Shown: positions 1 through 7,679 of the stretch, in pieces
Layout: the number at the start of each line of letters is the position of its first letter
Numbering within the stretch: the first letter of the stretch is position 1
NCBI GenBank assembly: GCA_027621385.1
Contig: JAQCBQ010000004.1
Coordinates: forward strand, 1 to 33,983
DNA: 33,983 nt
Origin: Bacteroidota bacterium
GTDB lineage: Bacteria; Bacteroidota; Bacteroidia; CAIKAF01
Direction: 5' to 3'
Notes under the pieces: generated by a model
Database searches by the model: none
The model's input: the letters and a program-made list of their open reading frames with translations, nothing else
Told to the model about the DNA's origin: nothing
Position numbers and translations under genes: made by a program

Positions 1-2
1 TG

Positions 3-3000
3 TCCTTAAAAGTTCCATTAAAATTAGAGGCATATCCTGAAGGACCGGCCTTGGTCTCCATCAACTCATTTGGATATGGCGGCACCAATGGTCACATGGT
101 GGTTCAAGAGCCCCCCCGCGATTATTTGGAAAACTTTAAACCCAATGGCAAAGATGTGCACCGCCACCAATGGTTGTTCCCCATTTCTGCGCGCAGCGAA
201 AACGCCCTTAAGGGCATCGCAGCTAAATATTTAGATTTTCTGAATAAGGGGCAAATTGGTCTGGCTGATTTCGCTTATTCTTTAAGCCATCGCCGCACAC
301 ACCACAACCACCGGTTGACCATCGTAGCCGGAACCAAAGAAGAATTGCTTGAAAAACTTCAGGCCTATGTAAATGGAGATGCTGCAGTAGGAGTAAATCA
401 ACAACAAACCGTCGAACAACCTCAATTGGTTTGGGTTTTCACCGGAATGGGACCACAATGGTGGGCCATGGGGCGTGAATTGTACCAACAAGAGCCGTTG
501 TTCAAAGCCAAATTGGACGAGTGCGATGCCATCTTCAAAGGGATTGCCGGTTGGTCATTGCTTGAAGAAATGATGAAGCCCGAGGCGGAATCTGGAATGG
601 CTGCGACTAAAATCGCTCAACCTGCCAACTTCTTTGTTCAAGCCGGTTTGATTGAATTGTGGGAAGCCTGGGGAATTCGTCCAGATGCGGTGGTTGGTCA
701 CTCTGTAGGTGAGGTTCCCGCTGCGTATTACTCAGGAGCCCTGACCTTGGCAGAAGGGGTATTGGTTTCATACCACCGTTCACGTTGTCAGCAAATGACT
801 GCCGGACAAGGCACCATGCTGGCCGTAGGTCTTGGAGAAGAAGATGCCCAAGCATTGGTCAATGAATTGGGACTGAGCTCAACCATTTCGGTAGCGGCCA
901 TCAATTCCTTTAGCGGAGTTACCCTTGCCGGAACCAAGGAGTCCTTGGAAAAAGTGGGCGAAGTGTGCACTCAACGTCAAATTTTCAATAAAATGCTGAC
1001 GGTTGAAGTGGCCTACCACTCCTATCAAATGGATCCGTTGCAAGAAGAATTGCTGAAGTCATTGGCTTCATTGAACCCGCAAACGGCAAAAATTCCATTG
1101 TATTCTACCGTAACCGGTACACGGATGGATGGAAAAGAGTTCGGCACGGAATACTGGTGGCAAAACGTGCGCCAGCCGGTACGCTTCGCTAAAGCAGCCC
1201 AAACCCTGGTAAATGACGGATATTCTATTTTCTTGGAAGTCGGTCCGCACCCCGTTTTGCGCACCAACATCAATGAATGCTTGACCGCCGCCGATAAAAA
1301 AGGATACACCATTCCATCTTTACGCCGTGGCGATCCGGAATTGGCGACCTTGTTGAACAGCTTAGGCATGCTTCATGGACTCGGATTCCAAGTGAATTGG
1401 TCTTCGTTCACCCAAGGCGGACACTTTGTTAAGTTGCCCACCTATGCCTGGGATATGGATGATTACTGGCAAGAATCTCCCCGCTCCATTGAAGAAAAGC
1501 ATGGAGTTGCCGGTCACGTTTTCTTGAACAACAATTTGAGGATGCCTTTCCCGGCATGGGAAGTGGAAATCAACCGCTACTTTATGCCTTGGATGGACGA
1601 CCATAAAATCGAATCCATGACGGTTATTCCCGGAGCCGCTTATGTGGAAGCCGGATTGGCCTTGCATGAAAAGACATTCGAAAATCAGGCATGTACCTTG
1701 CAAAATCTTGAATTCCACCAAGTATTGGTGGTTGATGAGAAAAAGGTCCAAATGTTCCATACTCAATACAATCCTGCTACCAAAGGCTATTCGGTGTACA
1801 GCAGGTATCGGGAAGACGATTCTCCTTGGACATTGCATGCTACTGGTCGTATGCTAAAGGATACGGTTTCGCGGACGATTCCCACCTTTGGCTTCAGCCA
1901 AGTTCAACAGCGCTGCACTCAAGAGCTCTCGGCGCCTGATTTGTATGTTACCCTAGCCAACCGCGGTCTGCATTACGGCCCTTGGTTCCAAGGAATCAAA
2001 CAAATTTTCAAAGGAAACAACGAGGTTTTGGTGCGCATTGAAGGAAACGATTCCTTGGCCATCAATACCGATAATTATTTGTTGCACCCTACCATTTTGG
2101 ACTCCGGATTCCAAACCATGGTAGCCATTGTAGAGGAAAGCAGCAACAATCCAAGTCCGTTTGTCCCGGTATCCATTTCGCAGGTGGTCTTTTACACCAG
2201 CCCCGGCGAAGCCTGCTGGAGTTATTGCCAGATTACGGAACGCAAAGAAAACAGCATCAAAGGAGATTTGATTTTGTTTGACGACCGCGGAGAAGTATTG
2301 GTGTCCTTGCACGGCATTACCTGTCAAGCCATTTCATCGGGAAGCGCTAGCGATGAGGATGCTTCCGATGAATGGTTCTATGAATACGAGTGGAAAACAT
2401 CAGAGCTGGAAAGCGTTTCGGTTGCAGGTGAACACTGGATGATTATGGGAGATGAGGGCGATTTGACCACCGATTTGATTGGAGCCCTTGCAGAACAAGG
2501 TGTAACCAGTACGCTGGTGATGCCCGGAGATGAGTATATGCTGGAAGACATGCTCGCCACCGTACGCTTGAATACAGAAGCCGACTTTTATCAATTGATG
2601 AAAGACACAAAAGACATGGGCATTGCTCGTGTGGTGTATTTGTGGTCGGCTCAACCGGATTCTGATGGTTTAAATCTGAGCCCAGATGGTATTGTAGATC
2701 GTACAATGCCCGCCGTGTTTTTGGGTAAAGCCCTTGCCGCGGAATGGGGCGGAAAATCCGTTAAATGGGCCAGCGTCACAACTGCTGCACAAGCTGTACA
2801 TACTGAAGAAGCTTTGGCCTCGTTGGAAACAACACCCTTCTGGGGAATGGCACGCCTAATCAGCAATGAACACCCCAACATTAAAACCTGCATGATTGAT
2901 TTAAGTGCCGCCGATGCCAATGCCTCGGTACTGGTGCAAGAACTCAGCAGCGATTGGGCTCAAGACGACGTGGCTTGGAGAAATGGAAAGCGCTATGTAA

Positions 3001-5249
3001 AAACCTTACAGCGGGCTTCATTTAAAGACGATTCAAGTGAAAAAACCATGATGGTCTCTACCGATACTCCGGTTTCACTTGAAATTGGTCAGATTGGTAG
3101 AATCGATTCTCTGCACTACGAGCGCACAGAACGCCGTGCCCCAGAAGCCGGTGAGGTTGAAATTCAAACCTTCGCCTCTTGCCTAAACCTGAAGGACGTA
3201 CTTAAAGTTATCGGTCAACTTTCACTAAAAGCGACCTCGGGTACGTATTTTGAAAGCACCTTCGGCATGGAGGCCAGTGGCATTGTAACTCGGGTAGGAG
3301 AGGGTGTTACTGAGTTTAAACCCGGTGATGAAATTGTACTTGCTGCTCAAAACGGCTGCTTAAAGTCCTATGTTACCGCCTTGCCAACCTTCTACATTCG
3401 CAAACCTAAGCACATTGCATGGGAAGATTGTTTGATGGTGGTTCCCTACATGACGGTGTTGTACGGATTGCGCGATCGGGCTCAGCTGCAACAGGGTGAA
3501 AAAATCCTCATACACAACGCTACCGGCGGAGTAGGTTTGGCCGCCATTCAATGGGCCAAACACGTAGGCGCCGAAATTTTCGCTACCGCAGGCAGCGAAG
3601 AAAAGCGCAATCATCTAAAGAACCTGGGTGTAGATCATGTGTACGATTCCAGGTCGCTGGATTTTGCTACCGATATTCGCAAAGATACCGGCGGATACGG
3701 AGTGGACGTGGTCATTAACGCCATCGCTGGCGAGGCCCTGTACCAGTCGTTCGAATTGCTGGCTTCCTACGGCCGATTTGTTGAAATCGGTAAACGCGAC
3801 ATTTCTGAAAACAATGGATTGCCAATGGCCGCATTCAACCGGAACATTACGTTCCACGGTATTGATGTGGATCGATTGATGATTGAACGGACTCCCGTCG
3901 TTCAAGGTTTGTTGCGCGACATCGAGCGGTATTATGACTCTGGTATTTTTGCCGCTGTCAACACCCATTTGTTTGCCGCTGCTGAGGCTGAAGAGGCCTT
4001 TACCTTCTTGGCCCAGTCTAAGCACATTGGTAAAGTGGTCTTGAATTTTAAAGACCAGCAGGTCCCCGTGGCCAAAGCCCAAGATACTCAAGAACTGGAC
4101 CTTTCGGGCTCGTATATGATTACCGGAGGTACGGGTGGATTTGGTTTGCAGATTGCCGATTGGTTGAGCCAGCGCGGCGTAGCACAGTTGATTCTAGCTT
4201 CCCGCAGTGGGGCCAAATCGGATGAAGCCAAAGAGGCCATTGCTAAAATGCAAGCCAGAGGAACACGCGTTTGGGCTGATCCGTTGGACATCACCAATGC
4301 CGAAGCCGTAAACACCATGATTCAATCCATGACGGGCAGCATGCCTCCCCTGAAAGGAATTGTTCACGGAGCTGTGGTTCTGGACGATGGTTTCTTGATG
4401 GACATGAACCGAGAGCGATTTATGACTTCCTTCCAGGCTAAAGTGGGGGGTGCATTGAATCTGCACCGTGCCACTCAGCATTTAAAATTGGATTTCTTCC
4501 TTTCCTTCTCTTCCATTTCAGCCTTAATCGGAAACAACGGTCAGGCCAACTATGTGGCTGCAAATGCCTTCTTAGATGGATTTGCTCATTACCGCCGTGG
4601 ACTTGGATTGGCAGGAACCACCGTGAATTTGGGTGTGTTGGGAGAAGTAGGTGTGGCTGCGCGCGACGCCAACGTTACGGCCATCTTGGAATCGGGTGGA
4701 ATCAAAGGGTTTAGTAACCGTCAGGCTTTAGATGGCTTGGGAATGGTACTGGACAATGCGCCTGTTCAAATTGGTATGTTTGACGTAGATTGGCACCGTT
4801 GGGCCAGCGTGAATGGAGCTGCCGCGCAGTCTTCTCGATTTAAAGATTTGGTGGCGGCTGCCGGTGCCGGAAGTGGAACCAATGCTGTGTTGGGCGAATT
4901 GGCCGCGGCGCTTACCGTGCTAAGCGACTCTGAGCGAATGGGCTACATGGAACAAGCTACGGCTGAAGAGCTGGCGGGTGTACTCAAACTTTCGGTTGAA
5001 AAAATTGACCGGAGCCGAGGAATCAACCTGTTGGGCATCGATTCGCTGATGGCGGTTGAGCTGGGCCGGGCCATTCAAGGCCGTTTTGGATTGGAGGTAA
5101 GCACCATGGAACTGTTGAGCGGTCCGAATACCTCTCAGCTGGCCAGCGCGCTCCTTGAAAAGGCAAAGGCTTCCGGAGCACTGGTGGGCAATGTCGATGA
5201 CCTGAGTGAGGAAGAACTTGATGCCTTGCTTGCCGAAGTAAAAGAGTAA
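3..5249 (+). CDS. Type I polyketide synthase / FAS-like megasynthase, 3' part (KS C-terminus - AT - DH - ER - KR - ACP); gene continues upstream of the window
   Basis: Reading frame is open from base 3 (SLKVPLKLEAYPEGPALVSINSFGYGGTNGH, KS C-terminal motif). AT: FTGMGPQW and GHSVGE. DH: HKIESMTVIPGAAY and HPTILDSGFQ. ER: NATGGVGLAAIQWAK. KR: ITGGTGGFGLQIADWL and QANYVAANAFLD. ACP: GIDSLMAVEL. The listed start at 51 is only an internal TTG. Confidence 0.93.
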   Translation, partial: SLKVPLKLEAYPEGPALVSINSFGYGGTNGHMVVQEPPRDYLENFKPNGKDVHRHQWLFPISARSENALKGIAAKYLDFLNKGQIGLADFAYSLSHRRTHHNHRLTIVAGTKEELLEKLQAYVNGDAAVGVNQQQTVEQPQLVWVFTGMGPQWWAMGRELYQQEPLFKAKLDECDAIFKGIAGWSLLEEMMKPEAESGMAATKIAQPANFFVQAGLIELWEAWGIRPDAVVGHSVGEVPAAYYSGALTLAEGVLVSYHRSRCQQMTAGQGTMLAVGLGEEDAQALVNELGLSSTISVAAINSFSGVTLAGTKESLEKVGEVCTQRQIFNKMLTVEVAYHSYQMDPLQEELLKSLASLNPQTAKIPLYSTVTGTRMDGKEFGTEYWWQNVRQPVRFAKAAQTLVNDGYSIFLEVGPHPVLRTNINECLTAADKKGYTIPSLRRGDPELATLLNSLGMLHGLGFQVNWSSFTQGGHFVKLPTYAWDMDDYWQESPRSIEEKHGVAGHVFLNNNLRMPFPAWEVEINRYFMPWMDDHKIESMTVIPGAAYVEAGLALHEKTFENQACTLQNLEFHQVLVVDEKKVQMFHTQYNPATKGYSVYSRYREDDSPWTLHATGRMLKDTVSRTIPTFGFSQVQQRCTQELSAPDLYVTLANRGLHYGPWFQGIKQIFKGNNEVLVRIEGNDSLAINTDNYLLHPTILDSGFQTMVAIVEESSNNPSPFVPVSISQVVFYTSPGEACWSYCQITERKENSIKGDLILFDDRGEVLVSLHGITCQAISSGSASDEDASDEWFYEYEWKTSELESVSVAGEHWMIMGDEGDLTTDLIGALAEQGVTSTLVMPGDEYMLEDMLATVRLNTEADFYQLMKDTKDMGIARVVYLWSAQPDSDGLNLSPDGIVDRTMPAVFLGKALAAEWGGKSVKWASVTTAAQAVHTEEALASLETTPFWGMARLISNEHPNIKTCMIDLSAADANASVLVQELSSDWAQDDVAWRNGKRYVKTLQRASFKDDSSEKTMMVSTDTPVSLEIGQIGRIDSLHYERTERRAPEAGEVEIQTFASCLNLKDVLKVIGQLSLKATSGTYFESTFGMEASGIVTRVGEGVTEFKPGDEIVLAAQNGCLKSYVTALPTFYIRKPKHIAWEDCLMVVPYMTVLYGLRDRAQLQQGEKILIHNATGGVGLAAIQWAKHVGAEIFATAGSEEKRNHLKNLGVDHVYDSRSLDFATDIRKDTGGYGVDVVINAIAGEALYQSFELLASYGRFVEIGKRDISENNGLPMAAFNRNITFHGIDVDRLMIERTPVVQGLLRDIERYYDSGIFAAVNTHLFAAAEAEEAFTFLAQSKHIGKVVLNFKDQQVPVAKAQDTQELDLSGSYMITGGTGGFGLQIADWLSQRGVAQLILASRSGAKSDEAKEAIAKMQARGTRVWADPLDITNAEAVNTMIQSMTGSMPPLKGIVHGAVVLDDGFLMDMNRERFMTSFQAKVGGALNLHRATQHLKLDFFLSFSSISALIGNNGQANYVAANAFLDGFAHYRRGLGLAGTTVNLGVLGEVGVAARDANVTAILESGGIKGFSNRQALDGLGMVLDNAPVQIGMFDVDWHRWASVNGAAAQSSRFKDLVAAAGAGSGTNAVLGELAAALTVLSDSERMGYMEQATAEELAGVLKLSVEKIDRSRGINLLGIDSLMAVELGRAIQGRFGLEVSTMELLSGPNTSQLASALLEKAKASGALVGNVDDLSEEELDALLAEVKE

Positions 5250-5254
5250 TGGAT

Positions 5255-5295
5255 TGGCGCCGGATGGGAGCCTTCCCGTCTGGCGGCCATTTTTC
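5255..5295 (+). terminator. Probable rho-independent terminator of the PKS gene
   Basis: Hairpin TGGC-GCCGGATGGGA-GCC-TTCCCGTCTGGC-g-GCCA followed by TTTTTC, starting 6 nt after the PKS stop codon. Confidence 0.65.
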
Positions 5296-5309
5296 ATTTG
5301 GATTTTTTT

Positions 5310-5462
5310 AGGGGGCCTTATCCGGCTTTCCGTTCTAGGTCAGTGCATACAACGGCACCGGGCTGGTCGCTGCATGGGCTCCCAAGGTCGCCTCCGCCCG
5401 CCCGCCCGGTGTTGCCGTTGTATGCACCGCCCTATCACTGCAATCCGGGGCCCGGCCGCCTC
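5310..5462 (+). repeat. Interspersed structured palindromic element, copy 1 (degenerate outer boxes)
   Basis: Contains GGCTTTC, GGGCTCCCAAGGTCGCCT and TGCAATCC boxes. Arms GTGCATACAACGGCACCGGGC (5343-5363) and GCCCGGTGTTGCCGTTGTATGCAC (5404-5427) are complementary with a 3-nt bulge. Confidence 0.8.
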
Positions 5463-5514
5463 AGGCTAAAAATCAGGAGAGAAATTTAGAACAGCACATG
5501 TGGGCTGTGAGGTG

Positions 5515-5660
5515 GCCCGCGGCAGGGATTGAAGAGGCTAGCGCGCAAAGCAAAAAACCGCTGTTGGAGGCAGGGCAAAAGAGCGACGTGAGGAGCTACT
5601 TTTGGCCCAACTCCAACCGGTTTTTTGCTGCGTACTAGCCCTGAAAGCCCGCAGCCGCCC
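5515..5660 (-). repeat. Interspersed structured palindromic element, copy 2 (opposite orientation to copy 1)
   Basis: Reverse complement reads GGCGGCTGCGGGCTTTCAGGGCTAGTACGC...GTAGCTCCTCACGTCGCTC...GCGCGCTAGCCTCTTCAATCCCTGCCGC. Arms GCAAAAAACCGCTGTTGGAGG.. and ..CTCCAACCGGTTTTTTGC are complementary. Confidence 0.85.
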
Positions 5661-5855
5661 CCTTCCACATCCAAACCCTTGAATCTCTATCTTTTGTGCA
5701 ATTGAATGGCTTTAAAATATTGAAAATCAATAGTTTAAATTTAAATCGGCAGTTTTTCGCTAACAATAAATACTAAAAAAAACGTTAAAACCCTTTGCAG
5801 GAAAGGGATGTGGCTGATTTTGGTCGCTGAATTTGAGCAATAGTTATTAACAAAG

Positions 5856-5890
5856 TGGGAAATTGTGGGACTTTGTGGGGAAAAGTGGGA
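5856..5890 (+). promoter_or_regulatory. Putative MraZ operator (four TGGGN direct repeats, 10-bp period)
   Basis: gTGGGaaattgTGGGactttgTGGGgaaaagTGGGa: TGGG at 5856, 5866, 5876 and 5886, 36 bp upstream of the mraZ start. Same layout as the characterised MraZ-binding repeats. Confidence 0.85.
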
Positions 5891-5925
5891 AATCTTGGCT
5901 AATTTAGCGACGTAGAAGACCCACT

Positions 5926-6390
5926 ATGGCCCATTTTATCGGAGAACATAGCGCAAAAATTGATTCCAAAGGACGGGTATTGTTCCCGGCTTCCTTTCGC
6001 AAGCAATTGGCGGGCGAAGGCCAAGAGGAATTTGTGTTAAACCGTGGATTTGAACGCTGTTTGGTGCTGTATCCAAGAAAGGAGTGGGATGCGATTTCGG
6101 CTCAGCTGGCCAAATTAAACCCCTTCAAAAAAGAGAACCGCTTGTTTGTTCGGCAATTCAACAATGGCGCCATGCCGATTACCTTGGATTCTGCGGGCAG
6201 AATGCTGATTGGCAAGGATTTGCTCGGTTATGCTGGCATCAGTAGCGATATGATTTTTGCGGCCAACGGCAATAAAATTGAGCTGTGGTCAAAGGCCGAT
6301 TATGAGGAAATGATGCAAATTGATTCCGACGCCTTTGCTGACCTGGCTGAGCGTGTGATGGGCGGAGATTTAAACGCCTCTGAAGAATAA
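5926..6390 (+). CDS. mraZ: Transcriptional regulator MraZ
   Basis: 154 aa; IDSKGRVLFPASFRKQL and LDSAGRMLIGKDLLGYAGI motifs (duplicated SpoVT/AbrB-like domain); first gene of the dcw cluster. Confidence 0.96.
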   Translation: MAHFIGEHSAKIDSKGRVLFPASFRKQLAGEGQEEFVLNRGFERCLVLYPRKEWDAISAQLAKLNPFKKENRLFVRQFNNGAMPITLDSAGRMLIGKDLLGYAGISSDMIFAANGNKIELWSKADYEEMMQIDSDAFADLAERVMGGDLNASEE

Positions 6391-7298
6391 TGCAGACTTC
6401 AGTATACCATACTGCCGTATTGCTCAAGGAAACGGTAGATGCTTTGAATATGAAGCCCGACGGAGTGTATATCGATGTGACGTTTGGGGGAGGCGGGCAC
6501 AGCCGAGAAATGCTGCAGCGCCTGGATTCAAACGGTCAATTGCTGGCTTTTGACCAAGATCCGGATGCCCGGCAAAATTGCCCGGACGATGCGCGGCTGA
6601 CCTTCATCCCCTCCAACTTCCGCTATATGGCCTCGTATTTAAAGGTGCATCAAGTAACTGAAGTGGATGGCATCTTGGCCGATTTGGGGGTTTCTTCCCA
6701 CCAATTGGATGTGGCAGAACGGGGGTTTACCCATCGGGTTGAAAGTCCTTTAGATATGCGCATGGGGCCAGGGATGCCTCAAACTGCCGCTCAGGTGTTG
6801 AATGCATCCTCTGCAGAAGAACTTACCTTTATTTTTAAAAATTACGGCGAGGTTAAGTTGGCCTACCGCTTGGCTCAGCGGATTGTTCGGCAGCGCGAGC
6901 TGGCTCCGTTTAAATTGTCCTCTGATTTGCGGCCCATGCTGAAAGGTTTGTGTCCGCCCGAGGGTGAGAACAGGCTTACTGCTCAGGTATTTCAGGCCCT
7001 GCGCATTCATGTAAACGATGAGTTGGGTGCCCTGCGCGAATTTTTAGAAGGAGCCGCATTGGTTTTGAAAAAGGGGGGACGGGTATCGGTTATTTCCTAC
7101 CATTCTTTGGAAGACCGAATGGTTAAGCACTTCTTTCGGTCCGGTAATTTTCAAGATGAGGTTAAGACGGACTTGTTTGGGAAGCCTTTACGTCCGTTGC
7201 AGCCCATCAATCGGCAAGCCATTCAGCCCAGCGTTGAAGAACAGGCGCTGAATCCCCGCTCGCGCAGCGCAAAACTTAGAACGGCAGAGAAAGTATGA
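6390..7298 (+). CDS. rsmH: 16S rRNA (cytosine(1402)-N(4))-methyltransferase RsmH (MraW)
   Basis: HTAVLLKETVDAL, DVTFGGGGHSREML, GILADLGVSSHQLD, VISYHSLEDRMVKHFF; overlaps the mraZ stop (TAATG). Confidence 0.97.
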   Translation: MQTSVYHTAVLLKETVDALNMKPDGVYIDVTFGGGGHSREMLQRLDSNGQLLAFDQDPDARQNCPDDARLTFIPSNFRYMASYLKVHQVTEVDGILADLGVSSHQLDVAERGFTHRVESPLDMRMGPGMPQTAAQVLNASSAEELTFIFKNYGEVKLAYRLAQRIVRQRELAPFKLSSDLRPMLKGLCPPEGENRLTAQVFQALRIHVNDELGALREFLEGAALVLKKGGRVSVISYHSLEDRMVKHFFRSGNFQDEVKTDLFGKPLRPLQPINRQAIQPSVEEQALNPRSRSAKLRTAEKV

Positions 7299-7678
7299 TC
7301 CGGGCAAAGAAAAAACAAGCATCTGCAGCAGCAGAAGCCAAGACCGGAAACGCTTGGTTTAAGTCTTTTTTGCGTGCGGAATTGATAGATCCGGCCTGGG
7401 TGTTTAAACATGCCAATTTTGTTTTGTTTTTGACTTCTTTGGGCTTGATTTATATTGGGGCCTCGTATGTTTCCTTGAACAGCATTCGTCGGCTTGAGGC
7501 CCTCGAGAAAAGCATAAAGGTGCAAAAGGCCATTAGCATCGAGCAGGAAAACCGCCTGATGGAATTGTCAAAAAAGGGTAGGCTAGAGGCCTTACTTTCT
7601 TCTCGAGGTATAACCATTCCGTTTGAACCACCTCATGTTTTGGTGGTTTCGACGGATAGCCTAATTGCATTGCACTGA
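7295..7678 (+). CDS. ftsL: FtsL-like division protein (small bitopic membrane protein)
   Basis: 127 aa, one TM segment (FVLFLTSLGLIYIGASYV) followed by a coiled-coil-like region; position between rsmH and ftsI. Call rests mainly on synteny. Confidence 0.75.
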   Translation: MIRAKKKQASAAAEAKTGNAWFKSFLRAELIDPAWVFKHANFVLFLTSLGLIYIGASYVSLNSIRRLEALEKSIKVQKAISIEQENRLMELSKKGRLEALLSSRGITIPFEPPHVLVVSTDSLIALH

Positions 7679-7679
7679 T

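Noticed and set aside
1362-1838. 158-aa antisense ORF inside the PKS gene (also 3615-4091 and others)
   Set aside because: Shadow ORFs antisense to a well-supported coding frame; no recognisable domains.
5310-5660. Possible CRISPR array in the palindromic region upstream of mraZ
   Set aside because: Only two inverted units, not direct repeats with regular spacers; the other copies are dispersed over 28 kb and no cas genes are present.
5254-5674. Short ORFs (5254-5469 +, 5298-5489 +, 5486-5674 -) between the PKS and mraZ
   Set aside because: They lie inside the palindromic elements and encode low-complexity Arg/Pro/Cys-rich peptides; explained by the repeat.
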